A stretch of 64,000 nucleotides of DNA from assembly GCA_033675545.1 (NCBI GenBank), contig JAWDGP010006450.1, forward strand, positions 187,501 to 251,500, read 5' to 3'. The notes beneath the pieces were generated by a model. It searched no databases and was not told the DNA's origin. It was given only the letters and a program-made list of their open reading frames with translations. Every line of letters starts with the position of its first letter. Positions within the stretch are counted from its first letter, which is position 1. The position numbers and the translations under genes are program-made. Source of the DNA: Elysia crispata (lineage: Eukaryota > Mollusca > Gastropoda > Plakobranchidae). This document shows, piece after piece, positions 24,401-36,916 of this stretch.

Positions 24401-24715
24401 CCCGATGAGCTTGTCCAGTTGTAGGACTATTTTGCTATCCAGAGCTTCCCATTGTTCTTTTGCGCTTGCTGGTGGGAAATTGATCTACTGGCGTTTAGCG
24501 TTGATGAGCTGTCGGAATTCTTCGTCAGACTCCTCAGCGTGGATTTCCTCAGCACTGTGGTTTTGAACCTGGCTTTGGTTTTCCGACGTCTTACCTGCCT
24601 GAGCAGTGCGCTGCTGTTGATTCGTCGAAGCATTCAAGCAGCCCATTTTAGTCCTGTGGATCTTCATCCCTCTTTCGGTGGTAAATCTTCTGCCACATAC
24701 ACATTGGTAGTCCAT
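21479..24715 (-). CDS. R2-type LINE polyprotein (one in-frame TAG)
   Basis: Read from the ATG at 24713-24715, the frame has 1,078 codons before TAA at 21479-21481, broken only by TAG at codon 77 (24485-24487). A zinc finger (C5, C7, H20, C26) comes first, then a Lys/Arg-rich linker. The RT palm has QFRPISLL, VIWLDLANAYGSVPH and the catalytic FMDDT at codons 520-524. A CPLC-x7-H-x4-C knuckle lies near codon 855. The endonuclease has LRPDIVI (Asp968) and VELTVPHE about 15 residues later. The protein would nick target DNA and prime reverse transcription there. Met in the FMDD box is unusual for LINEs, which more often have Ala. The TAG may be a real null allele or a read-through site. Initiation at a TTG downstream of the TAG has no support. 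Confidence 0.85.
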
Positions 24716-24960
24716 TTCCAAATTGCTCCGTTGTTCTAATCTCGTAGTCCTTTGGGCGTTTTCAGTCGTGATCGATTTGTCACCTATTGATCCATCATTC
24801 TCTCCCCCTTTCGGTGGATCGTGGGAGCATCTTTCTTTATTATGTCTTGTAGCGATTTTATTTTTGAGACAAGGGGTTGCTAGCCCACGAGGCCTCGATT
24901 CTAGTCTTTCCTAGTGTCACCTGTCTTTCCAGGAGTCCTCCGGTCTCTCCCGAACGTCTT

Positions 24961-25336
24961 CATTAATTTAAAATTAAATAATTTATTAACAATAGGTAGG
25001 AATATGTAATGAAGAAAGTATAGAAGTATATTTAAAAAACTTATCTGAAGATGTAGTCTACCATAAGATCTTGACAACAAAGGTTAGCTTCGCGCTTCCA
25101 CAACGAAAAGGTGCCATCGGATGCAAATGGAGCGATGAATAAAAAAAGATCCACAAAATTCGTATCTTCGAAAGTCTCATATATGATAACCAAGTCCAAG
25201 AGCAGCCCTATGAAAGAAAAAGATTTACTGTATAACAGATCAGACGGATCCTCAGACCTGATAGTTTTGAGAAAAGATGTGTAGGGATATTTATTCCCTA
25301 TGGGGGCAAATTACCCATTTCGAAGATAAGCCCCTG
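24961..25336 (+). other. intergenic, nothing recognised
   Basis: A-rich sequence between the LINE leader and the AGT array. No frame, repeat or RNA signal stands out. Confidence 0.5.
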
Positions 25337-25337
25337 T

Positions 25338-25426
<89 letters not shown>

Positions 25427-25479
25427 ATAGCAATAGTAGTAGTAGTAGTAGTAGCAGCAGCAGCAGCAGCAGCATCAGC

Positions 25480-25571
<92 letters not shown>

Positions 25572-25584
25572 AAGCAGCATCAGC

Positions 25585-25669
<85 letters not shown>
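25337..25669 (+). repeat. long (AGT)n array with AGC interruptions
   Basis: About 330 bp of AGT units are broken by two short AGC/ATC blocks (near 25453-25481 and 25571-25586). The two blocks share the order AGC-AGC-ATC-AGC, which suggests internal duplication of the array. Confidence 0.97.
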
Positions 25670-26980
25670 TATTTATTTTTTTAGACACGCATGCAAGTGA
25701 ACTTGGATAATTATGTATCAATTACCATGACTTTGAATTTCTATTTATGTAATATCGTTCATTTATATGTAAGGGGTGCAACTCGCTAATAATTACAAGT
25801 TGGGATTATTGGAGTGAGACACCTTTTGGTCGCCTTGCACAGGGGTCGGCGTGCACATTGGTCCTTGTCGACGGTGCATCGTTGACTCATAGGTGTAGGT
25901 ATTTTGGCGCACCTCTAGTTTTCTAAAATTCTTTGTTAATTTTGTTCTTTTTAGTTCCCTCTTTTTCTAGCAGAAATCTAGAAACTTCTACATAGTATCT
26001 GTAACATTACGCTGTTATTTTTATCATTATGCTTTCGAATAACGCATTATCTCTTTACGTTTATAGTTCATAATTTTAATTATATTTGGCTCTCTTTGTA
26101 AACCTATATTCTATTTATCAGCTTGTCCGGTTGTGAATTATGAAGGATCTTATTTTGGTTGTGTATGTATCTGCTACTGTAGTTAGGGCCCCAACTAGCA
26201 CACGTGGTAAAATTTAGCACACGTTCTCGTCACTCTCGTTCCAGCCCTCAAAGTGACAAGACGCGTTTTCTCACTGTGTTAAAGTTTTAAGAAGATCTAA
26301 GCCACGTGGGGACCAATGTTCCATTTTGATGTACCTTAATTAAGAAGAAGTTAATGTAGCTCATTCATGAATCGTGTGCAAGACAGCGGGTCTGGTTGGG
26401 TTTTACTTTCACGTTTATATTTTAGTTGGGTTCTGTTTTTATTCCGTTTTGCTTTATTTTTATTTCGTTTTATCTCTTGGATTTTATCTCCCTGAGTTTT
26501 GTTTCCTTGGTTTTTATTTTTCCGAATTCTGGATTACCGATAAGTTTGATGCGCTTGATTGTCGCTGCATAATTGTATTAGCCAGAGTTTTACACTGTAT
26601 CCTTCTGTTGGTTATCTTTAACAGTATTTTGCTTAGATTGATCTGTCTGAGCTGAATTTCATTGGTTTTATAATCTTGACGGAAATTGTATCCTGTGAAA
26701 GGGATTTAGTTGTAAGACCTTCTGTATTTTCTGTTTTCTGTTTTCTAACATCACTTTCCTCTTTTTAATAAAATTTTAGCTTTATCTTTTATAACTTGCA
26801 CCTGAGTTGTGTTGTAGTCAGAACTAACGTCTAAGCTGTTGTACTTTGTATTGTCTGGGGTGCTTTGGTGCTGATCCCTACTAGTATAGGTTGAGGAAGG
26901 AAGTAATCCCCCCTGACATATATAAAATTTTGTCAATATCTTAAGGCGTTTGCAAAATAATATAATTATGTGAGGTCGAG

Positions 26981-26985
<5 letters not shown>
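25670..26985 (+). other. unclassified intergenic block
   Basis: A GC-richer start (about 25775-25915) is followed by AT-rich DNA, a T-rich stretch that gives a hydrophobic pseudo-frame at 26374-26655, and an AATAAA near 26768. The texture suggests an old interspersed element, but I see no coding motif or terminal repeat and assign no family. Confidence 0.35.

Positions 26986-26986
<1 letters not shown>

Positions 26987-27062
<76 letters not shown>
26987..27062 (+). repeat. (GA)n microsatellite
   Basis: About 37 pure GA units. Confidence 0.96.
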
Positions 27063-27063
<1 letters not shown>

Positions 27064-28609
27064 GCTGAAAAGCCCGTTCTACGAAAGGACCCTGGTGACA
27101 ATTTGCTGCCGCTTACATTGTATGCGTACTTTCAATTGAATTCCTGCCTACTTGTCGAGCTGTGCTTACAAAAAGTTGATCGTCCATTCACTTTTTTTTA
27201 AAAGAAAATATAAATCACTTTTTTTGCCTTTTATTTTCCTGAAAAATAACATTACTACTCCAATCTTATGTGCAATTTACAACTTAATGCCAAATTTGAC
27301 ATGCCTAGGCGATCTAGAAACGCTCGTTTAGATGGTCTTATTTTTCCCCTAACTCCATTATTAATAGATTGTACAGTTTATCCCACAATTTGTTCCTTAT
27401 TTTGTGGGGGGTTCTTTAGATTTTTCTTGCGTTTTTTTTTAGCAATGGGGCCTTAAATCTAGGCTACAATCGTTACATCTCGGAGAATCTTGTGAAGAAT
27501 TACGTAGAAATAGATCTACATAGAGTTCAGATCCAGGCCTTAAAGCAAACCTGTGTCTGTACCTAGCTCTAGATCTAAATTACAATTTATTAAGGTAAAG
27601 TAAGAGGCCTATGCATAATTACTCTTTGACTGAGTCTAAATAACCTAAAAGACCACATAGACTACGTTATTTATTCAATTTATGAGTAAAATGTTTCCAA
27701 TCATTATAGCCCATGCCAAGTTTTTTTTACAAGATTTAGATGGGAAAGGCCCTTCATTAATGTCCATTGGTAGTAATGCTACTTCAAATGGTTATAATAT
27801 TACTTATAAAAGTGTAAAAAAAAAATAAATGAAGAATTGGACTTGTAGCAATACTTTCTCTTAATTCAGCTAACATTAGGATGAATTTAAAAAATAAGCA
27901 TCCCTTGGTTTGACTACTTTTTTATGTATATTATAGCTCTTTTCCTGGTTACTCTCATTTTCCAATTTATTTAGAAAAGTCTTTACAGATTATGATTATG
28001 ATTATAAATGAAAAGCATAGGTGAAAACATTCTACTATTTCTAGGTATAAAAAAATCTCTCTGATGGGCATAACATACTCATTATTTTATTTGAAATTTT
28101 TACATTTACTCTTTTTAACAACTATTCACAAAAAATTAATGATGTAAAATGTGTGTTCTACGCCTGGTTTGTATTATAAAAATAGAATAGCTCAATTGAG
28201 ATCAAATTAACTAATACTGAAATAATACAGTATCTTACTATCTTAGGCACTATATAAAAGAGCTTGCAATGGACCTCCTTTAATTTAATCCAACTCTTTT
28301 AACAGCAACTATGTATAAATACATTTTTAAAGTCTGTGGTTCCCCCCTTCCCCTCCCCTTTTGCTATCCATATACCAATACTTTGAGAAATCAATTTTAA
28401 AACTTGAGATCAATTTTTCAAAAAGTGCAACATTGTTCACAGATTTTCAATCTTTGTGGATTAAAAATATATAAATCTTTTTGTTCTTTTTGAAGAGGAG
28501 TATAATATTTGAAATGTTTAGTGGCCAGCTTGTTAAGTTGAAGGAACAATAAACACAATCTTTTTAAAACTGGATAGAAAGAAGTTATTTATAAGCAAGT
28601 CTTTGAACA
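27063..28609 (+). other. AT-rich intergenic stretch
   Basis: No gene or repeat structure recognised. Short poly(A)/(T) runs are frequent and a TCTAGATC-type word occurs near 27570. Confidence 0.5.
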
Positions 28610-30418
28610 GAAACTTTTAGCCATTACTAAACGACTTCTCTTTCTCTTACATGTATTGTTAATATATTTGTTTTTTATAATCTAAATAAAAAAAAAATCA
28701 GCAACATATAATTTGAGATCAGCATGTGCAATTTCAGCAATATTCAGTTTCTATCATAGTTTTGATTTGCTTAATTCAATGTCTTTTTAAAATATCACTG
28801 CTCACTTCAGTAAATTTTTTTTTAGGATAATTAATCATTTAAATAATTCAAGACAATACATTTTGCACTTCTGCAAAATGATATTTGCTTATATACATAT
28901 AGTCTACATATAGTGGGTAAATCTTGTAAATTAATTTTCAATTTAGAATATTGGAATGAAAAAGTTCATTTTTACTGCAAGGAATTTATTGATAAATTTT
29001 TTGAAATGCCTGTTTTAAGTCTCTGTAAATTGTTAAAGGCACTGGAGGAAAACAATAAGATCTCCACTCTTTATTTATTGAAAACTGCTGATTGAAAAAG
29101 TTGAATAACATAACAAATTGATGCATTCCATAAGAAAAGCAATACTTAAATATTTCTTGGTAAATAAAAAATTACGTTTACCTAAATTTTACCAAGAAAA
29201 AAGAAACTACACTCTATGAACCATTTATAAAGTCCAATATTGAAATTGCTTTGTTCTGCAAGACTTGATTTTCTAAAATCACTTGGTATTTTTTTTTCCT
29301 GAATAAGCAGTAATCTTAAATTTTGAAGTGAAAAAAATGAAATAATGTTTTTTTTTTAATAATGACTTCCATTGGTCTTGATTAAAGAAAATGTCCTAAT
29401 TCTACAAGAAAGCCTAAGGCAAAATCTCATGAGTTCAATAATGACTGAAACTTTTAGCCATTACTAAATGACTTCTCTACCTCTTACATGTTTTGTTAGT
29501 TTTTATATATTTGTTATAATCTGAATGAAAAAATGAGCAGCATATGATTTGAGATCAGCATGTTCACTTTCAGCAATATTCACTTTCTATCACAGATGTG
29601 ATTTGCTTAATTCAATGTCTTTTTAAAATATCACTGCTCACTTCAGCAAATTTGATTATGTAGTTGGTCTTTTTAACGTCTTTTCTAAACAGAAAGACTT
29701 TTCTAAATGGTGCACTCCAATTGACTGGCTTATTGTAAGTCTTCAGTTATTCTTATTCTTATTTTTATTTCTTTTTCTTTTTTTTACTTTTTTTTTTTTT
29801 TTTTTTTTGAGGACAATTAATCATTAAAAGAATTCAAGAAAACGAATTTTTACATTTCTGCAAAATTATATTTGCTTATATTATATATAGAGTCTCCATG
29901 TAGTGGGTAAATCTTGTAAAATACTTTTCAATTGGAATGAAAAAGTTCATTTTTACTGCATGAAATTTATTGATCAGTTTGTTTAGCTGCCTGTTTTCTG
30001 TCTCTGTAACTTGTTGAAGGTACTGGAGGAAAACAATTAGATCTCCACTCTTTAATTATTGAAAACTACTGATTGAAAAAGTTAAATAACATAACAAAGT
30101 GATGCATTTCAAAAGAAAAGTAGTACTTTTGTATTTCTTGGTAAATAAAACGTTATGGTTACCTAAATTTCACCAAGAAAAAAGAGATGGACTCTATGTA
30201 CCATTTGCAAAGTCCAATATTGAAATCGCTTTGTTTCGAGAGATTTCATTTTCAAAAATCATTTGGATTTTTTTTCTGAATAAGCAATAATCTTAAATAT
30301 CCTGGTGAATAAAGAATGAAATATTTTTTTAAAACAATGGCTTCCATTGGGCTTGATTAAAAAAAATGTCCTAATTCTAAAAGAAAGCCTAAGGCAAAAT
30401 CTCATGAGTTCAATAATG
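28610..30418 (+). repeat. tandem duplication, 837-bp unit
   Basis: A unit beginning GAAACTTTTAGCCATTACTA at 28610 starts again at 29447, and the two copies can be followed block by block to about 30418. Shared blocks include AATTTGAGATCAGCATG-like, ATATCACTGCTCACTTCAG and CTTCCATTGG(T/G)CTTGATTAA sequences. The second copy carries an extra segment of about 155 bp ending in poly(T) (29655-29808). Divergence is moderate. No conserved open frame runs through both copies. Confidence 0.85.
29655..29808 (+). mobile_element. insertion in the second duplicate copy
   Basis: This segment is absent from the first copy of the 837-bp duplication. It ends in a T-rich run of about 60 nt, as expected of a retroposed sequence inserted with its tail toward the right. 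It also contains two short CTTTTCTAAA repeats. No tRNA-like head is visible. Confidence 0.4.
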
Positions 30419-30675
30419 ATTGATGATTAAGTTCATTTAAAAAAATAAGTTTTCCAAAGTATAAGAGAGCAATATACACATGTATGTATGATTACATCTG
30501 ACTATAATTATTTTTTGAATCTGTTATTTTTTTTTAAATTCAATTTTTTGTGCTCACTTTTTGTTATAATGCATGAATTTAGAAGTTATGGGTTTTTGGG
30601 GATAGTATTTTTATTTTCTATGAAGCTGGACTTATCAGGGCTGATATGTACAAACATTTTTTTAAAGTAAGAGCA

Positions 30676-30676
<1 letters not shown>

Positions 30677-30770
<94 letters not shown>

Positions 30771-30792
30771 TAATAATAATAATTATAATGAT
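30677..30792 (+). repeat. (AAT)n microsatellite
   Basis: About 36 AAT units, nearly pure. Confidence 0.96.
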
Positions 30793-31341
30793 GTTAATGA
30801 GGTTTAAAAAAGAAACAAACAGAGAAAATCAAAAGAATATAATCTCAAGAACTGTGGAACTCATGCATTTTGAAAACTGGTTTGTGGAATCACCACAAAA
30901 TAAACCATGTACTTCTCTTTTCATAATTTCAATCATGGATGTGCCTACTTCCATTTGAATTAGGAAAATGCCAGCTTTGAATTTTCAGACAATTTTTAAT
31001 ACATAGATCAGTCTCACAATATGCTAATAACTACTGGAAAATGAGAATTTGTAAAGAAAACCTTACTATCTAAGTAGCTTGCCCTCTGTCAGTAAGCTCG
31101 TCTGCCTGTCTCTCTTACTTTCTTTTCTTTTACTTTGGTGGTATGTAGATACATTTAGAGAGAAAAACGAGAGAAACAAAGAGAGAGAGTTGTTGAAAAG
31201 CTAGGAATTTCATTAAATTAATACAGTAGTCATAGCTGCACGAGTCTGCAACTGTACAAAATCGGCAAAGGCATTCAACTTCATTTCAAGTAGTTTGAGT
31301 TTGATTGCAATTGCTCAGCCTTGATAATTGAATAAAGCTAA

Positions 31342-31424
<83 letters not shown>

Positions 31425-32010
31425 AAGTTTATACCATCTTCTAACGAAATTCTATTTCGTGGCATACTGATTTATGTGACGACGATTAAACTTTAACTAT
31501 CGTACATGTAGGTTTAGCCTACTCATCATTCACCACTTTCAAATTCATAGATTCTGTGGTGTTTGCAGATCATGTTCGCAAAACATTTAACTTGCAATCT
31601 TTTTTTTTTTTGTTACTGCACTTGAAAGATCCAATTTTCAATCTAGGTCTAAGTCTAGCTAGTCTACATTTCAGATCACTTCTGTAGATCTAAGACTTCA
31701 GTAACTGAACTCATAGTATTGTCGATAGATTTTTTTTCCTTTCCATCTTTTTTTTTATTTTATTTTACCATTCACTCACATTTATTTTCCGTTAATTGTA
31801 GCTGAATTATAAAAAGGCATCAGTTTTTATTCAACTCTTTTCTAATCTAGATCTAGATTTATTACAAAGTATATTTAAAGAATACAAAAAAGTGTATTAA
31901 GTCTGTCTTGCAAACGCTCCCAAAGCCACCATATTGGGAGAGAAAAACAATTCCTTGGTTACCAAAACGATTAGAAAGTGTTCGTCACCTAAGTCCATTA
32001 AAGCGATCGT
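30793..32010 (+). other. intergenic stretch with a CT array
   Basis: No gene seen. It contains a pure (CT)n array at about 31345-31421 and a TCTAGATCTAGATT word near 31848. The remainder is ordinary AT-rich DNA. Confidence 0.55.
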
Positions 32011-32024
32011 AAAAATTTTAGGGT

Positions 32025-32195
32025 AGGCCTGAACCTATCGTTAACGTGATCGTTAGCTCTCTTTAAAAAGTCCCCCCTAACGATAACCTAACGACCGGTC
32101 GTTAGCGAAAATGTGCCTTCTGAATACGTCGTTAAATTAACGCATGCGTTAGCCAGTTAACGACAACCTAACGATAGCGTTAAATTCTTCTGAAT
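32025..32195 (+). repeat. palindromic TAACG/CGTTA cluster
   Basis: About a dozen TAACG or CGTTA words occur in roughly 150 bp, including the perfect palindromes TAACGACCGGTCGTTA and TAACGCATGCGTTA. A TTCTGAATACG word occurs twice (near 32121 and 32188). The neighbourhood is AT-rich and CpG-poor. It may be a MITE or a regulatory array, and I cannot tell which. Confidence 0.6.
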
Positions 32196-33515
32196 ACGGG
32201 CAATAGGGAAATGTAAAAATTGCAGCTTGGATTCATTTCCTTGTACAATTTTTATTTAATGTGCATATCTGACTCAGCAAGTGCAAAATGCAGGCTAAAA
32301 TTTATCTTTATTTCTCTATTTTTTAGCCTAGAGCGAGGTGTATAAATTCACATCTATCAATCGCCCTTTGCATCCCTCAATGGTGTCAGAAGATCAAGGC
32401 GGGTAACTCTCGCTGATTTTTTTTTTTTAGGAACATCATCTTTCATTTATCTACCTTCGTTTCATTTTGTGTCTGAAAACGAAAGTAGATTTAGAGCCCG
32501 TTGTAAAATCACTGACATTTTGGTATATAGATACTCAAATTATCGGTACATTTTTACTATTATTACTCTTTTCTAATGAAATTAACAAATTTAAGCTAGG
32601 TTAGTTCCTCTTTTTAAAGCAAAAAAAAAAATTTTTCATGCTAATACCACTGAACTTATCAGTTTTTGCGATGAAAAATGAGCTTCGTTTGCGTGTTCAG
32701 AGAACAACATCAAATTAGCTTGATCTTTCTCATGAAACTAATATAAAGAATCTAGATCTAGATTGCAGCTTAAGTTCTACATAACTTTCTTAATTTCAAT
32801 GTATGTTCTATTTGAAATTGGCATGAGAAAAGACGGAGAGAAAGCACGAGATTACATTGTTGTGGACGGGTGATATACTAAAGTGCCTTTTTCATTTCGT
32901 TTTTAAGCACTTATGTTTAGCCTACATTTTTATTCCAATGTACATTTCAAGATGCTTATGCCTTCAAATTATATGTTATGTTTTTAGAAATTTAAGATTC
33001 ATATTTACATTGAGTTTTCATCTTCATTTTCAATTCTATAGATTCTAGATAAATTGATGTACAATTCAGCAAAGCTCGGTACTAACTACTATTGTACTTT
33101 GGTATCATTGTCGACGCTGTTTGTAGTATAATCTAAATCAGGAAAACGTCATATGTGCATTAAGAGGAAAAAGGTACTCAGTTAAATCAACAGTGTAATG
33201 CCTTAGAACTTACACCCGATTTGAAAACTGAATTAACAATTGCAGTTGAACTAATCATCTCACATTCACGTTTCTGCCAATAATTTTACTCTTCTGATAG
33301 ATCTAAAGTTAGTGCGTGTAAATAATCTTATAATGTAGATGATGGAAATAGTTTCATTTTGTGAAGTTGAAAAGAATTGATCTAGGTGAAGCAAAGTTTA
33401 GATTTAGATTTAATATGAAAATGCTTACCTAACTAGTAGAAAACTAGTACTAACAGCTTAAACTTGTGTTTTTAAAGTTAGTTGATATCTGCACTAAAAA
33501 GGCTATATAAATCAT
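32196..33515 (+). other. AT-rich intergenic stretch
   Basis: No gene recognised. TCTAGATCTAGATTG occurs near 32750. Short frames lack conserved motifs. Confidence 0.5.
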
Positions 33516-33519
33516 CATT

Positions 33520-33880
33520 TACTGGGTTTGCAGCCACTAAATTTATTTATCACTTGTAAAATCTGTATTTACCTTTTCAAAAGTTGGTAGCTATGAACTA
33601 GAATAGCTGTTTTTGTTTTGTTTTTGTTTTTTGGAGTTTGATATTTTTTAGTTAATATTTTGATTTTTAGGTAAAATGTGCCATCATTTTGTTTGACTAG
33701 GCTATGTCAATTATCATCTACTTGATTTGCAGCCCCTAAATTTATATATCACTTTTAAAATCTGTATTTACCTTTTCAAAAATTGGGAGCTATGAACTAG
33801 CTGTTTTTTTTTAGAAGTTGATATTTTTCAGTTAATATTTTGGTTTTTAGGTAAAATGTGCCATCATTTTGTTTGACTAG
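33520..33880 (+). repeat. tandem duplication, about 180-bp unit
   Basis: GTAAAATGTGCCATCATTTT occurs at 33671 and 33851, and the preceding 150 bp (CTAAATTTAT(T/A)TATCACTT and onward) match as well. There are two head-to-tail units. Confidence 0.85.
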
Positions 33881-33999
33881 GTAAGTTGTGATTATTCTTC
33901 TTCTGTGCTCTTGCTAAGTGATTCAAATTCATAAAATAAGTTAGATAAGCCTTTAAATAAATCGCTGATTTAATTAAGTCTAAGTTTACGGCCTAATGC

Positions 34000-35710
34000 A
34001 GTAGTAGTCAATCATGTGCGGTGCTCTTTACTAGACAATCATGATCATCTCTATCCTTTGTCGTTTTCAGTGCATCTGTCACTCTTCCTACTTTGAGCCA
34101 CTTTGCAAGTCCATCCAACATCTTTTCCCTGTTTCGATTTCCTTGGGTCATTCCAGTTTCCACAAGATGTTCTAGTTTCCATCTTCTCATCACACAGCTA
34201 ATAAAGGTTGCTTGACATGTATGTATTCTATTTATGAGTTATCTTGCGTCTGCTTTTCATGGCACTGGCTTATTTGATTTCTTTGCAGTCCATGAAATCA
34301 GTAGCATTCTCCGGAGTAACCAAATTTCCGTTGCCTCCAGTTTCTTTTGTACTTGTTTTGAAATTATCCAGGCCTCACATCCATACATCAGAATGAGTTC
34401 AATATAGCACTCCAGGGCTCTTATTTGTTAGTATTGATTTTAATCTCTGAAAACTCTTTTTTGCTTGATGCAATTTCAATGTTTTTGTGTCCATCACTTG
34501 ATATTAAAGTATATGAATTGATCCCTCTGCTTGACTTTATTCCCATTGATAAGATGTTGATCTGTGGACACTCATTATTTCTACTAACAACCATAAGTTC
34601 TGTCTTTTTGCTATTCAATTCCAATCCTTTCTTACTGCTTTCTTCTTCAAAGATGTCTTATAATTGTTGCAAGTCTTCTTAATTTTCTGCAATGTTATCA
34701 GCGTATCTCAAGTTGTTCAGGTTGCGCCCTCCTACTTTAATTCCTGGATATTCTTCTGGGTTTCACATAATTTCATTGTAGAGAGACAAAAGGTCTGGGG
34801 AAAGTTTTTCCATCAACTCACATTGCTGCCGTTTGTTCCCAGTACATGTTTTGGATCACTCATAGGTCTTTTTCCGTCTATCTTCAACTGTGTTAGTTTT
34901 GTGATTATCTCATCATGACATGCTATGTAAAATACCTTGGTGTATTCAATGAGGTGCAGATACCTCTTTTTTGTACGTCCAAGCTCTTTTAATTATAGTT
35001 CAAAGGGTGTAGATTGCATTTGTTGTACCTTTTCCCTCCACAAAGCCACATTGTTCATCTGTTTTTTATTTTGTTTCTGACACGCATCATGATGATTCTT
35101 TGAACTATTTTGGTGATATGACACATAAGACTGATCATTCTAATTCTATGCAATTCACACTCTGTTGCCCCTGGTTTCTTTGGCAGTGTATTTGATATTT
35201 GAAAATGTCTGTTGGAGTTTGACCTGTACCGTAGATTTCCTTGAGTAATGTTGTGATCTTATCAATTCTATATTCAAGTGCTTCTAAAAGTTTTACTGAT
35301 ATGCTGTCTGGACCTGTTGCTTTGCCTGTTTTCATCTTCCTTACTGCTGCCCCGATGTTATCTTTCATGATAGGTGAACCAGCAAAATTACGCTTCATTA
35401 CATTTTTATGGATAATCCTTTCTGTGGTCTTTGAAAAGTTCACTAATGCACTCTGCTCATCTGTCTAGGATTTTTTTCTTTTTCCAAAATTATGTTACAG
35501 TTTTTTGACTTCAGGCCTCTTGGGCATGAGCATGTTTTCTTTCCAGAGATTTCTTATATTTGTCTGCTCCGTACTACGCCTGTATATTTCGACTTTTCTC
35601 TTTGACTTCATCACATTTTTTTTCTGATTTCCTTATGCAATGTTTCGTTTTTGTCTCAAATATTTTTTATTTGCCTCCCTTCTTCCATAAGGTCCAAAAT
35701 ATCATCAGTC
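34000..35710 (-). mobile_element. decayed RTE-type LINE (second subfamily)
   Basis: The - strand carries broken pieces of an endonuclease-reverse transcriptase in the expected order. MKTGKATGPDSISVKLLEAL lies near 35340, LNSKKTELMVVSRNNECP near 34610, ISSDGHKNIEIAS near 34490, and a C-terminal KLEHLVETGMTQGNRNREKM near 34170, followed by LDGLAKWLKVGRVTDAL. Several frame breaks separate them. The protein is of the same broad RTE class as the copies at 2440-8415 but a different subfamily. A + strand fragment of this subfamily lies at 47430. Confidence 0.85.
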
Positions 35711-36916
35711 ATTCAATAGTACTAGCCCAACTAAAATTTTGCTTAAAAAACATGAAATAGTCATTTTGCTGTATGTGCTTGGTTACATATACATTGGAAA
35801 CCAAATTTTGGGAGAGGATAGGTCATTTTTCTCTCTTTGGCTTTTGTAGAATCGGACTCATATTTCAAAGTTTTTCTGGTTCGATTTTCTTAATTTGAAG
35901 TTGACACCACCCCATAAGGCATTACAAAAGTACTACATGTATCTTTCAAGCAGCAAGCAATATTAATCCTTGTCTGAGAAAGGCTGGTCAGTGCACTAAC
36001 AAAGTGAGGAGGGAACTAATGCACTAAGAATGGATTGCCATTAGTAACACAGATACTGGTAGCAAAGTGCACAGGCGAAGAAGAGTTACTCATTGCAGGC
36101 ACAGTACACACCCAGTCAATGAGTTCAGTTATGCCACTTTTTTGTAATTCGAAACCTCTTAATTTGACGTTTTAATCCATTCCCATACAGTTCAAATTAT
36201 GAGGTTCCCACTGTAACTTTTTTTTTAACATAATCTGAATTTAGATTCAATACCTTTCTCTAATTTTGTTTCAGCTAAGATAATCTCTGTACATGAATTA
36301 TATGTGTACCAGCCCTGAGATTCAAATTGCAGGCTCAAGTTGATTATTTAATAATCATGTAAACAGACCACTTTATTTTGCAGTGTAAACCGCATTCTTG
36401 CTTTTGAAACACACACAAATAAGATAGAGAGAGAAGAGTCAGTGAGAGGCGAGTCAGGAATGGAGAGAGAGATAGAAAGACAGACAGGTAAACAGGCAAA
36501 TTAGAAATGAAGAGAGGCAGAAGAGAGAATATCAGATGGAGATGTAGAGAGAGCCTGAGTGCTGTGTAAAGATATTGAGAAACTTACAACTTATAGAGTT
36601 AGATTCAATTAGACGTTGAATTAGTGTTTGAAATTTCAAAAAAAAATTATCGATGAATTAGATTCATATTGAATTAGTGATGAAGAATTTTTAATTCTCA
36701 TAATTTATTTTTTTCCAAAAGTGTTCTCAGCTGTATCAAGTTAATCTGTGCTTCAGAACTTCTTACACAAAGTTTTTGTAAAATGCTTATAAAGTCCTGG
36801 TACTCCATTGTTCTGCTTTGTTCATCCAAAGGGAAAAATGTTTCAAAAAGGTTCTGAACACCCCCAATTCCTTTGTTCAATGAAGCAATGTCACTGCATT
36901 TTCTATTGTTTCTCAG
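35711..36916 (+). other. upstream region of ANAPC15
   Basis: This should contain the ANAPC15 promoter or an intron after a non-coding first exon. I could not locate either. A pogo/Tigger-like terminal word (reverse complement CAGTGGGAACCTC) ends at 36213 before TA, without a recognised partner. A purine-rich stretch lies at 36415-36560. Confidence 0.4.

Larger units (their letters stand above)
20946..24960 (-). mobile_element. R2-type LINE with restriction-like endonuclease
   Basis: This is a single long element on the - strand: a 5' leader (about 24960-24716), one coding frame (24715-21479) and a 3' part of about 530 bp that includes a tandem duplication. Its order (N-terminal C2HC finger, RT, CCHC knuckle, C-terminal PD-(D/E)XK nuclease) is that of the R2/R4/NeSL/Hero group, not of APE-type LINEs. 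I cannot say which subgroup. Low decay suggests a fairly recent insertion. The outer ends are approximate because I could not find target duplications. Confidence 0.85.

Noticed and set aside
26374-26655. Hydrophobic 93-codon frame
   Set aside because: T-rich DNA gives Phe/Leu/Tyr by composition. No initiation context or conserved pattern.
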